From Spirochaetales bacterium (GTDB lineage Bacteria > Spirochaetota > Spirochaetia > DSM-27196 > SLST01): a stretch of DNA of 5,016 nt. A program made the position numbers and the translations under genes. Location of the stretch: assembly GCA_007130265.1 (NCBI GenBank), contig SLST01000185.1:1-5016 (forward strand), written 5' to 3'. The notes under the pieces are model-generated. The model did no database searches. It was given only the letters and a program-made list of their open reading frames with translations, and was not told the DNA's origin. This document shows positions 1-5,016 of this stretch, in pieces (position 1 is the first letter of the stretch; every line of letters starts with the position of its first letter).

Positions 1-593
1 CCCAGGATCTTGGCGATCACGTGGGAACGACGCTGCGGCTCCTCGACGACGGGTCGGTACCCCCGGATAACCCCTTCGTTGATCGCGCGGACGTGCGTGA
101 TGAGATCTACACGTACGGCAACCGCAACGCGCAGGGGATGACCGTCCACCCGTCGACCGGAGAGATCTGGCAGAGTGAGCACGGTCCCCGTGGCGGTGAC
201 GAGCTCAACGTGGTTCAGGCCGGAGGAAACTACGGCTGGCCGAACTACCGGTGGGCAAACCACTACTCCGGCGCACGCATCCCTGACTACGACGAGAGCA
301 GCGATGTCGTGCATCCGGTGATGGACTGGACGCCCGCGATCGCGCCGGGCGGCATGGCGTTCTACACCGGATCGGCCTTTCCTGAGTGGGACGGAGACCT
401 GTTCGTTTCGTCGCTCGTCGATCGGCACCTGCGACGGGTGCGCATCGACGGCCACCGCGTCGTCGCGACCGAGCGCCTGCTCGACGATCGCGACCAGCGG
501 ATCCGCGATGTCGCGGTCGGACCGGACGGGCTGATCTATGTGCTCGTGGACGCGTCGAACGCGCCGATCCTCCGGCTCGAGCCGGCAAACTGA
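1..593 (+). CDS. PQQ-dependent aldose/sorbosone dehydrogenase, C-terminal half (5'-truncated by window edge)
   Basis: This is the C-terminal part of a soluble PQQ- and Ca2+-dependent sugar dehydrogenase (glucose/sorbosone dehydrogenase beta-propeller; Asd/YliI type), which oxidises aldoses, usually in the periplasm. The frame is open to the left edge: codons from base 3 read QDLGDH and then join family-like sequence. The GTG at 21 is therefore internal, and the true start lies outside the window. About 196 residues are visible, roughly half of a typical protein of 370-400 residues. Diagnostic motifs are GNRNAQGM (bases 117-140), SEHGPRGGDELN (174-209), YGWPNYRW, PAIAPGGMAFY, and the terminal RIRDVAVGPDG followed by IYVLVD. 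In the SEHGP motif, the G-P-x-x-x-D spacing matches the calcium site of Acinetobacter soluble glucose dehydrogenase (family knowledge). The expected N-terminal signal peptide and catalytic His are off-window. It converges with the next gene after 34 bases. The family assignment is firm; the exact substrate is not. Confidence 0.93.
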   Translation, partial: QDLGDHVGTTLRLLDDGSVPPDNPFVDRADVRDEIYTYGNRNAQGMTVHPSTGEIWQSEHGPRGGDELNVVQAGGNYGWPNYRWANHYSGARIPDYDESSDVVHPVMDWTPAIAPGGMAFYTGSAFPEWDGDLFVSSLVDRHLRRVRIDGHRVVATERLLDDRDQRIRDVAVGPDGLIYVLVDASNAPILRLEPAN

Positions 594-627
594 GCGGCGT
601 GCCGCGGCGGGTTCGGGCGCTCGACGT

Positions 628-1413
628 TCAGGCGCCTCGGATCGACGAGAGGTACTCGAGCGCCTGCGGCGCGACCTCCTCGTAGTCGTAACCGTAGAGG
701 TCTAGCGCCGCGGGACCGCTCACGCCCGCGTTTTCGAGCGCGGAGACGAAGGCCGCGAGATCCATGTCGCCGCGCCCCGGGACGAGGTGGTCGTGCACCC
801 CGCGCCGCATGTCTTCGAGATGGCAGTGCACGATCAGCTCCCCGAGCTGCGCGATCGCCTCGAGCGGGTCGCGATCGCAGAGGAACGCGTGCCCGATGTC
901 CATGTTCGCGCAGAGCGCATCCGAGCCGATCTCATCGCGGAGCCTCAGAAGCTGCGCGGTCGTGCCGCAGATGAACCCCGGTTCGGTCTCGAGTGCGAGC
1001 CGAACGTCGCACGCCTCGGCCTCCCGGGCGAGTATCCGGGTGCGCTCGACGAGCTGTCGCCATTCCGCCTGCGGGTCGGCGGTCTTGTCCGACCGTCCTC
1101 CCGAGAACACGAAGGTATCGGTGCCCGCTTCGCGGGTGAGCCGAATCGCTTCCACGGTGCGCTCGAGGACGTCGTCACCGCGGAGATAGTCGGCATGATA
1201 GCTGTAGCTCCATGCCTTGAAGCCGCACGATGCGGCCGCCGCGGCGACCTCAGCGAGGTGGCTGCGGTCCATCAGCTCATCGCGTACCTCGAACCGGATG
1301 TTTTCAACGCAGATCTCGGCTCCGGCGAACCCGAGCTCGTGCATTCGCTCGAGTGCCTGCGGCGCCGGGTACGAGTCCATCATCTGTGTTCTTCCGCTCA
1401 GTATCAGGCCCAT
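628..1413 (-). CDS. Sugar phosphate isomerase/epimerase-like TIM-barrel protein (xylose isomerase-like, AP endonuclease 2 superfamily)
   Basis: The protein has 261 residues, normal for the single-domain xylose-isomerase-like TIM barrels that isomerise or epimerise sugars and cyclitols in the cytoplasm with a divalent metal. Visible signatures are strand 1 (LILSGRTQ, 3-10), GFAGAEICVE (28-37), LALETEPG (139-146), NMDIGHAFL (170-178), HCHLEDMRRG (196-205), HDHLVPGRGDMD (207-218) and ALDLYGYDYE (236-245). By comparison with D-tagatose 3-epimerase spacing, E142, D172 and H198 are metal ligands, and H175 and R204 contact substrate. The fourth ligand position, usually Glu, appears to be D238. The ATG at 1413 keeps strand 1. 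It lies inside the end of the upstream acyltransferase gene (10-base overlap), has no convincing Shine-Dalgarno site, and is probably translated by coupling. A second choice is Met11 or Met12, with GGAAG seven bases upstream of Met11, but this would delete strand 1. The substrate cannot be told from sequence. Confidence 0.9.
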   Translation of the reverse strand: MGLILSGRTQMMDSYPAPQALERMHELGFAGAEICVENIRFEVRDELMDRSHLAEVAAAAASCGFKAWSYSYHADYLRGDDVLERTVEAIRLTREAGTDTFVFSGGRSDKTADPQAEWRQLVERTRILAREAEACDVRLALETEPGFICGTTAQLLRLRDEIGSDALCANMDIGHAFLCDRDPLEAIAQLGELIVHCHLEDMRRGVHDHLVPGRGDMDLAAFVSALENAGVSGPAALDLYGYDYEEVAPQALEYLSSIRGA

Positions 1414-2588
1414 GTACCCATTTTGACCGAGTCGGGACCTTCTGTCACGGTCGTCTCGCGCACTCGCCGGCGGTACACGCGGTGCGTTTTCACGATGTCC
1501 GCTTCGAGGCGCGTGACGTTCGCCATCATCAGGTCATTGTCGTCGGCGATCTGCGTCATCTCGGCGCCAATGACCCGAAAGCCCTTAAGCACCCGTGTGA
1601 TCTCGTTGAAGAGGATTGCGGTCCCGCCCGCCTTGCGGTAGCGGTGCCGCAGGCCGAAGCCGTTGATGATGAAGCGGCGGGAGGTGTACTTCGCCACGAG
1701 GAGTCGGAGGTAGGTCAAAGCGTTGATGCGCCCGCGCGCCTTCTGCATGACCCGACTCAGGTCGGGGAACGCGAGCACGAAGCCGGCGATCTCTTCGCCG
1801 GAGCGCAGGACGCGGATGAGCGAGGGCCGCGAGACGAGCAGGAGGTCGTCGACGATCTGCTTCATCTCCGACCTGGTGATAGGCGTGAACACCTCGCGCT
1901 CGCTCCACGCGTCGTTGTACGCCTCGCGGAACTCCTCCGCGAGCGCGCGCAGAGCGCGTTTCGTGCGGTAGACCGGGACCTGGAACCGGCCGCGCTTCAT
2001 CGCGATCTGCGCGAGGCGCAGGTACTCCGGAGAGAGGTCGTGCTTCCCGGTCTCGAGGTAAGGGCTGTGGAAGTCACGGAGCTTCTCGAAGCCCGCCGCC
2101 TCGACGAGCGTTCGGTAGTAGCGGTGGTGGTAGGGCATCATCGTCATCGAGGCGGTGCGGTCGTACCCGTGTATCAGCACACCGGCTCCCGCGAAGCTCG
2201 AGAAGCCCTGCGGGCCGACGAGCTCCGTGAGTGCGCGGTCGCCGGCCCATCGCTCCGCGTGGGCGAACAGCGCGTCGGCAACCGCCTGATCGTCGATCGT
2301 CTCGAAGAAGTAGAACCGCGCTTCACGGGTGTCGTGTACTTCGTTGAACCGCTTCGGTTCGAGCATCGCGATGCGCCCCACCGGCGTCGCGCCCCGCCGC
2401 GCGAGGAAGAACTCGGCGTCGGAGTGTTCGAAGTAGGGGTGTCTTCGCCCGATGATCGCCCGCATCGACGCGTCGAACCACGGCACGTAGTGCGTGCTGC
2501 CTTCGTAGATCCTGAAGGGCAAGCGGATGAACTCGTCTTCCTCGCGGGACCCGCTGCCGACTCGACTGATAACCACCTCGGTACTCAT
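1404..2588 (-). CDS. GNAT-fold acyltransferase-like protein, YghO / bacterial ceramide synthase-like family
   Basis: The protein has 394 residues from the chosen start. It resembles the family around E. coli YghO, whose relatives include the Caulobacter bacterial ceramide synthase (an acyl-CoA-dependent N-acyltransferase). Most members are annotated only as hypothetical or GNAT-domain proteins. Family-like blocks are FIRLPFRIYEGSTHYVPWFD (20-39), RRHPYFEHSDAEFFLARRG (48-66), VGRIAMLE (70-77), FYFFE (93-97), ELVGPQGFSSFAGAGVLIHG (122-141), YHHRYYRTLVEAAGF (153-167) and YNDAW (224-228). The C-terminal GNAT-like half contains EEIAGFVLAFPD (265-276), GFGLRHRYRKAGG (310-322) and TRLEADIVKTHRVYRRRV (359-376). 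No membrane segment or signal peptide is seen. ATG 2588 is chosen over ATG 2615 because homologues begin close to the FIRLPFRIY block and a candidate -10 box would place transcription initiation near 2615. The longer form adds nine residues. It is first in a leftward operon with the TIM-barrel gene. An N-acyltransferase role is inference; substrate unknown. Confidence 0.82.
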   Translation of the reverse strand: MSTEVVISRVGSGSREEDEFIRLPFRIYEGSTHYVPWFDASMRAIIGRRHPYFEHSDAEFFLARRGATPVGRIAMLEPKRFNEVHDTREARFYFFETIDDQAVADALFAHAERWAGDRALTELVGPQGFSSFAGAGVLIHGYDRTASMTMMPYHHRYYRTLVEAAGFEKLRDFHSPYLETGKHDLSPEYLRLAQIAMKRGRFQVPVYRTKRALRALAEEFREAYNDAWSEREVFTPITRSEMKQIVDDLLLVSRPSLIRVLRSGEEIAGFVLAFPDLSRVMQKARGRINALTYLRLLVAKYTSRRFIINGFGLRHRYRKAGGTAILFNEITRVLKGFRVIGAEMTQIADDNDLMMANVTRLEADIVKTHRVYRRRVRETTVTEGPDSVKMGTWA

Positions 2589-2621
2589 GAGCTGCTCAGC
2601 ATAGGCGATCGGCATGCCGGT

Positions 2622-2627
2622 TGTATA
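2622..2627 (-). promoter_or_regulatory. Candidate -10 box of the leftward operon
   Basis: Read on the minus strand, bases 2627 to 2622 are TATACA, four of six matches to TATAAT, in an otherwise very GC-rich divergent spacer. Transcription would start near 2615, giving a leader of about 25 bases to the ATG at 2588 with a weak GAGC about six bases before it. No good -35 hexamer is present at the right distance, so this is a tentative call. Confidence 0.35.
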
Positions 2628-2658
2628 CCCTTACCGACCGCGCGGCCGACGGCACGGT

Positions 2659-2687
2659 TTGCACGCGCCTGGGAATCACGGTACGAT
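2659..2687 (+). promoter_or_regulatory. Candidate promoter of the rightward D-amino-acid operon
   Basis: TTGCAC (2659-2664) and TACGAT (2682-2687) are separated by exactly 17 bases. They match the sigma-70-type consensus at three and four of six positions. The predicted transcription start, six or seven bases after the -10 box, falls on or beside the ATG at 2693, so the message could be leaderless. This fits the absence of any Shine-Dalgarno sequence before that ATG. The match is modest, and the spacer is short enough that a different promoter, for example from an alternative sigma factor, remains possible. Confidence 0.35.
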
Positions 2688-2692
2688 GCGGC

Positions 2693-3838
2693 ATGAGCGA
2701 CACCGACGCCTGGTACCGAGTCGCCGACGCCGGCTCCATACCGTCCCCGACGCTCCTCTTCTACCCCGAGCGGATCCGCTCGAACACCGCGGAGGCGGTC
2801 CGGGTGGCCGGCTCGCCGCAGCGGCTGCGACCCCACGTCAAGACCAATAAGTGTCCGCAGGTCGTCTCGATCATGCGCGAGCACGGGATCTCGCGGTTCA
2901 AGTGCGCCACGCTCGCGGAGGCGGCGATGCTCGCCGCCGCGGGCGTGACGGACATCGTCATCGCCTATCCCATGGTTGGTCCGAACCTGGTCCTGCTCAC
3001 CGAGCTCTGCCGCACGTATCCGGGCGCGTCGTTCAGGCCGACCGTCGAAAGCGTGCCGACGCTCGAGCTCCTCGGCAGCGCCGCCGCGAAGGCCGGGCTG
3101 GTCATAGAGGCGGTGCTCGACCTCGATGTGGGCATGCACCGCACCGGCGCCTCGTCGGTGGAGGAGGCGCTCGCGCTCTACCGCAGGATCGACGCCCACG
3201 CCCACCTGCGCCCCGGTGGGATCCACGCCTACGACGGACACGTCCACGAGCGCGACCTGACGCGTCGGCGCGAGATCGTCGGGCCGACGATCAGGACGGT
3301 GCGCGAGATGGCGGACACGCTACGGGCCGACGGCGTCGAGATCCCCCGGATCATCGCCGGGGGGACGCCCACCTTCCCCTGCTACGCCGACGACGCGCCC
3401 GAGTTCGAGCTCTCTCCCGGCACCTGCTTTCTGCACGACTGGGGCTATCTCGAGGGGTACCCGGATCTCGAGTTCTCCCCGGCGGCGCTGATCCTGGGTC
3501 GGGTCGTCAGCCGTCCCGGCGCCGGTCTAATCACCATTGACGTGGGGTCGAAGGCGATCGCCGCCGATCCGGCGGGGCCTCGCGGCACGATCCTCAATCT
3601 TCCGAACGCCGAGCCGCTCGGGCAGAGCGAAGAGCACTGGGTCTTCCGGCTTAGTGCGCGGGATGCCGCCCGGATGCCGTCGTCGGGCGAGGAGGTCTAC
3701 GTGCTTCCCCGGCACATCTGTCCGAGCGTCGCGCTCCACGCGCAGGCGGTGGTCGTGGATGGATCCGGGAGCGCGACCGAGACCTGGCCTATCACCGCCC
3801 GCGACCGGGCGATCAAGGGAATGAGGGTACACCCGTGA
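2693..3838 (+). CDS. D-threonine aldolase / D-serine dehydratase-like PLP enzyme (fold type III)
   Basis: This 381-residue protein belongs to the family that cleaves D-threonine and other beta-hydroxy D-amino acids to glycine plus aldehyde, or dehydrates D-serine or D-threo-3-hydroxyaspartate. It needs PLP and a divalent metal and acts in the cytoplasm. The N-terminal alanine-racemase-like barrel has PTLLFYPERI (19-28), RLRPHVKTNK (44-53, PLP lysine K50), FKCATLAEAAML (69-80), AYPMVGPN (91-98), LDLDVGMHRTG (142-152), GGIHAYDGHVH (175-185) and IIAGGTPTFPCY (220-231). The C-terminal D-serine-dehydratase-like domain has ELSPGTCFLHDWGY (239-252), TIDVGSKA (281-288), SEEHWVF (312-318) and LPRHICPSVALH (338-349). 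H341-x-C343 is the probable metal site. ATG 2693 is chosen because homologues begin with a similar short lead into WYRV. An in-frame TTG at 2621 would add 24 residues unlike the family. It overlaps the dipeptidase gene by four bases. Aldolase versus dehydratase activity cannot be decided here. Confidence 0.92.
   Translation: MSDTDAWYRVADAGSIPSPTLLFYPERIRSNTAEAVRVAGSPQRLRPHVKTNKCPQVVSIMREHGISRFKCATLAEAAMLAAAGVTDIVIAYPMVGPNLVLLTELCRTYPGASFRPTVESVPTLELLGSAAAKAGLVIEAVLDLDVGMHRTGASSVEEALALYRRIDAHAHLRPGGIHAYDGHVHERDLTRRREIVGPTIRTVREMADTLRADGVEIPRIIAGGTPTFPCYADDAPEFELSPGTCFLHDWGYLEGYPDLEFSPAALILGRVVSRPGAGLITIDVGSKAIAADPAGPRGTILNLPNAEPLGQSEEHWVFRLSARDAARMPSSGEEVYVLPRHICPSVALHAQAVVVDGSGSATETWPITARDRAIKGMRVHP
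3823..3827 (+). promoter_or_regulatory. Ribosome binding site deciding a GTG start
   Basis: GAGGG lies seven bases before the GTG at 3835, an ideal spacing. It would be 13 bases from the in-frame ATG at 3841. This favours the GTG start for the M19 dipeptidase and makes the GTGA overlap with the preceding stop codon real. Confidence 0.65.
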
Positions 3839-5007
3839 CGATGCCGATCTTCGACTCCCACCTCGATCTCGCCTCGAACGCGCTCTTTCTCGACCGGGAT
3901 CTCCTCCTCCCGCTCGAGGCGCTCGCCGGGAGCGAGCACGGCATGGACGATCTGCCGTATCGTGGGCGCCCCACGCTGAGCCTGCCGGAGATGAGGCGCG
4001 CCGGGGTACGCCTCTGCTCGCCGACGGTGCTCGCCCGGGTTCGTCCTGAGATCCGAAGCGCCGCCGCGGTTCCGCGGTCGGCGATCGACTACGCGACCGG
4101 CGAGGCAGCGCACGCGATGGGTCTCGCGCAGATCGCCTACTACGAGCTGCTCGCCGCGCGCGGCGAGCTTCGCATCATCACGACGGCGAAGGAGCTCGAC
4201 GCGTTCGTCCGCGAACAGCACGTCGGCCCAGCCGACCGCGGCCTTGCCGACAGCGGCCTATCCGACAGCGGCCTATCCGACAGCGACGGCTCCACACCGT
4301 CGGGCTCGCCCGCGCCGATCGGCTGCATCCTGAGCATGGAGGGTGCAGACCCCGTGCTCTCCCCCGACCAGGCGGCGCTCTGGTGGGAGCGCGGCCTGCG
4401 GTTCGCGAGTCTCGTCCACTACGGCGAGGGAAGGTACGCAGGCGGCACGGGGTCAACCGCAGGCGTGACCTCCGACGGCCGCGATCTGCTGCGCGCCTTC
4501 GAGCAGCTCGGGCTCGTGCTCGACCTGACGCACCTCAGCGAACCCTCCTTCTACGAAGCGCTCGAGTCGTTCGCCGGCCCCGTCCTCGCGAGCCACAACA
4601 ACTGCCGACACCTCGTGCCCGGGGACCGCCAGTTCTCCGACGAGCAGTTCAGGCTGATCGTCGAGCGGGACGGCGTGATCGGCGTCGCATGCGACGCGTG
4701 GATGCTCTACCCGGGATGGGAGCGTGGGGTGACGCAGCCCGACGTCGTCTCGCTCGGTGCGCTCGTTGACCATATTGACCACATATGCAACCTTGCCGGG
4801 AACGCCGATCACGTCGCCATCGGTAGCGACCTTGACGGGCTCTACGGGTGGGAGCAGACGCCGTACGATCTGCGCTCGATTGCCGATCTGCAGAAGCTTC
4901 CGCAGATGCTCCGCAACCGAGGCTACGAAACCGGGCAGATCGAGGGCATCATGTACCGGAACTGGATTCGTTTTTTCAGCCGGAACCTGCCGGCTCATGG
5001 AGGATGA
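3835..5007 (+). CDS. M19 family dipeptidase (membrane/renal dipeptidase-like metallopeptidase)
   Basis: This 390-residue binuclear zinc peptidase of the amidohydrolase-like M19 family hydrolyses dipeptides; family members accept D-residues at the C-terminal position. All expected ligands are visible: H9-x-D11 (FDSHLDLA), bridging E169 (ILSMEGAD), H233 (LDLTHLS), H254 (LASHNNCRHL) and D332 (IGSDLDG). R265 in GDRQFSDEQ corresponds to the substrate-carboxylate Arg region of renal dipeptidase. Other family blocks are NALFLDRDLLLPL (15-27), SLPEMRRAGVRL (49-60), LRFASLVHYGEGRY (188-201) and a C-terminal MYRNWIRFF (373-381). No signal peptide or lipobox is seen, so it is probably cytoplasmic, unlike the mammalian enzyme. 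Residues 131-160 form an Asp/Gly/Ser-rich insertion built on a 15-base tandem repeat, between the variable helix region and the E169 strand. GTG 3835 overlaps the upstream stop as GTGA, implying translational coupling with the PLP enzyme. The family is firm; the preferred dipeptide is unknown. Confidence 0.94.
   Translation: MTMPIFDSHLDLASNALFLDRDLLLPLEALAGSEHGMDDLPYRGRPTLSLPEMRRAGVRLCSPTVLARVRPEIRSAAAVPRSAIDYATGEAAHAMGLAQIAYYELLAARGELRIITTAKELDAFVREQHVGPADRGLADSGLSDSGLSDSDGSTPSGSPAPIGCILSMEGADPVLSPDQAALWWERGLRFASLVHYGEGRYAGGTGSTAGVTSDGRDLLRAFEQLGLVLDLTHLSEPSFYEALESFAGPVLASHNNCRHLVPGDRQFSDEQFRLIVERDGVIGVACDAWMLYPGWERGVTQPDVVSLGALVDHIDHICNLAGNADHVAIGSDLDGLYGWEQTPYDLRSIADLQKLPQMLRNRGYETGQIEGIMYRNWIRFFSRNLPAHGG
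4238..4282 (+). repeat. 15-base tandem repeat inside the dipeptidase gene
   Basis: There are three consecutive in-frame 15-base units at 4238-4252, 4253-4267 and 4268-4282. The second and third (GCGGCCTATCCGACA) are identical and the first differs at two bases. They encode a repeating S/R-G-L-S/A-D peptide. Degenerate half-units flank them (CAGCCGACC before, GCGACGG after). Since the unit length is a multiple of three, copy-number change keeps the frame. It lies in a solvent-exposed type of linker and removes no catalytic residue. Confidence 0.88.
4999..5003 (+). promoter_or_regulatory. Strong Shine-Dalgarno site of the next gene
   Basis: GGAGG is placed five bases before the ATG at 5009, inside the last codons of the dipeptidase gene. 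An ATG at 5004 (ATGA overlap with the dipeptidase stop) directly abuts the GGAGG and is too close to be used efficiently. Confidence 0.65.
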
Positions 5008-5008
5008 T

Positions 5009-5016
5009 ATGGATCA
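5009..5016 (+). CDS. Start of a downstream gene (3'-truncated by window edge)
   Basis: ATG GAT CA at the very edge follows a GGAGG site by five bases and begins one base after the dipeptidase stop codon. It is probably the third gene of the rightward operon. Only Met-Asp can be read, so no product can be proposed. Confidence 0.5.

Noticed and set aside
21..593. GTG at 21 as the start of a complete small protein
   Set aside because: The same frame is open to the left edge and the codons before 21 read as conserved dehydrogenase sequence, so the gene is simply cut by the window.
594..636. Possible bidirectional terminator between the convergent sugar dehydrogenase and isomerase genes
   Set aside because: Only weak hairpins are possible (GCGGC/GCCGC with a two-base loop, and GGCGC/GCGCC across an 11-base loop that includes the isomerase stop codon). 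There is no T-run on either strand.
2621..2692. TTG start at 2621 extending the PLP enzyme by 24 residues
   Set aside because: The extra residues are unlike the family N-terminus, there is no Shine-Dalgarno site, and the codons overlap the divergent promoter region. ATG 2693 fits the family length.
1230..2696. Long open frame (488 codons) on the plus strand opposite the acyltransferase gene
   Set aside because: It is antisense to two genes with clear family motifs. Its translation is Arg/Ala/Val/Glu-rich with no recognisable domain, as expected from the strong GC bias at third codon positions.
2585..3247. Minus-strand open frame opposite the start of the PLP enzyme gene
   Set aside because: Its composition is typical of an antisense shadow (His/Arg/Gly/Val-rich), there is no domain or ribosome site, and it covers conserved codons of the PLP enzyme.
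4765..4788. AT-rich patch with two TTGACCA copies and CATATG, resembling an internal promoter
   Set aside because: It encodes the VDHIDHIC segment of the M19 protein, where the DHIDHI repeat is typical of this subfamily. No -10 box lies at proper spacing from either TTGACC.
4971..4976. Run of six T near the end of the dipeptidase gene, as a terminator or slippage site
   Set aside because: No GC-rich hairpin precedes it, the frame continues through it, and it encodes the RFF of the family-typical NWIRFF ending.
1..5016. CRISPR arrays, tRNA/rRNA genes, insertion sequences, phage or defence genes
   Set aside because: No spaced direct repeats, terminal inverted repeats, cloverleaf-like or rRNA-like segments were seen. 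The window is almost fully occupied by metabolic coding sequence.

Overview
The window is a GC-rich (by eye about two thirds G+C), gene-dense piece of a bacterial chromosome. It holds four complete or nearly complete protein genes, one 5'-truncated gene at the left edge and the first codons of another at the right edge. I saw no RNA gene, insertion sequence, phage gene, CRISPR array or attachment site. The organism cannot be named from this. Strong G/C bias in third codon positions, Shine-Dalgarno sites such as GGAGG, and the mix of families suggest a free-living or host-associated heterotroph, perhaps from a lineage such as Gemmatimonadota, Acidobacteriota, Planctomycetota or high-GC Spirochaetota. 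That placement is a guess.

Layout. Bases 1-593 (+) are the C-terminal half of a PQQ-dependent soluble aldose/sorbosone dehydrogenase of the Asd/YliI type. It converges, across 34 bases, on a leftward two-gene operon. The first gene of that operon (2588 to 1404) encodes a GNAT-fold acyltransferase-like protein of the YghO/bacterial ceramide synthase-like family. The second (1413 to 628) encodes a xylose-isomerase-like TIM-barrel sugar isomerase/epimerase. The two overlap by 10 bases.

A divergent intergenic region of about 104 bases (2589-2692) separates this operon from a rightward one. The rightward operon starts with a fold-type III PLP enzyme of the D-threonine aldolase/D-serine dehydratase family (2693-3838). 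Next, overlapping by 4 bases (GTGA), comes an M19 (membrane/renal dipeptidase-like) metallopeptidase (3835-5007). A further gene probably begins at 5009 behind a clear GGAGG site.

How the genes may work together. The most interesting arrangement is the tight pairing of the M19 dipeptidase with the D-amino-acid PLP lyase. M19 enzymes are known to tolerate D-residues in the C-terminal position of dipeptides, and the PLP family cleaves or deaminates beta-hydroxy D-amino acids. The pair could be a small D-amino-acid-containing dipeptide salvage module, which is inference. The leftward operon and the sugar dehydrogenase are separate units of carbohydrate and possibly lipid metabolism. No defence, mobile or otherwise obviously new large system is visible. 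The points worth a second look are the candidate leaderless start of the PLP enzyme gene, a 15-base in-frame tandem repeat in the dipeptidase gene, an Asp at the usual Glu metal-ligand position of the TIM-barrel enzyme, and the D-amino-acid operon itself.
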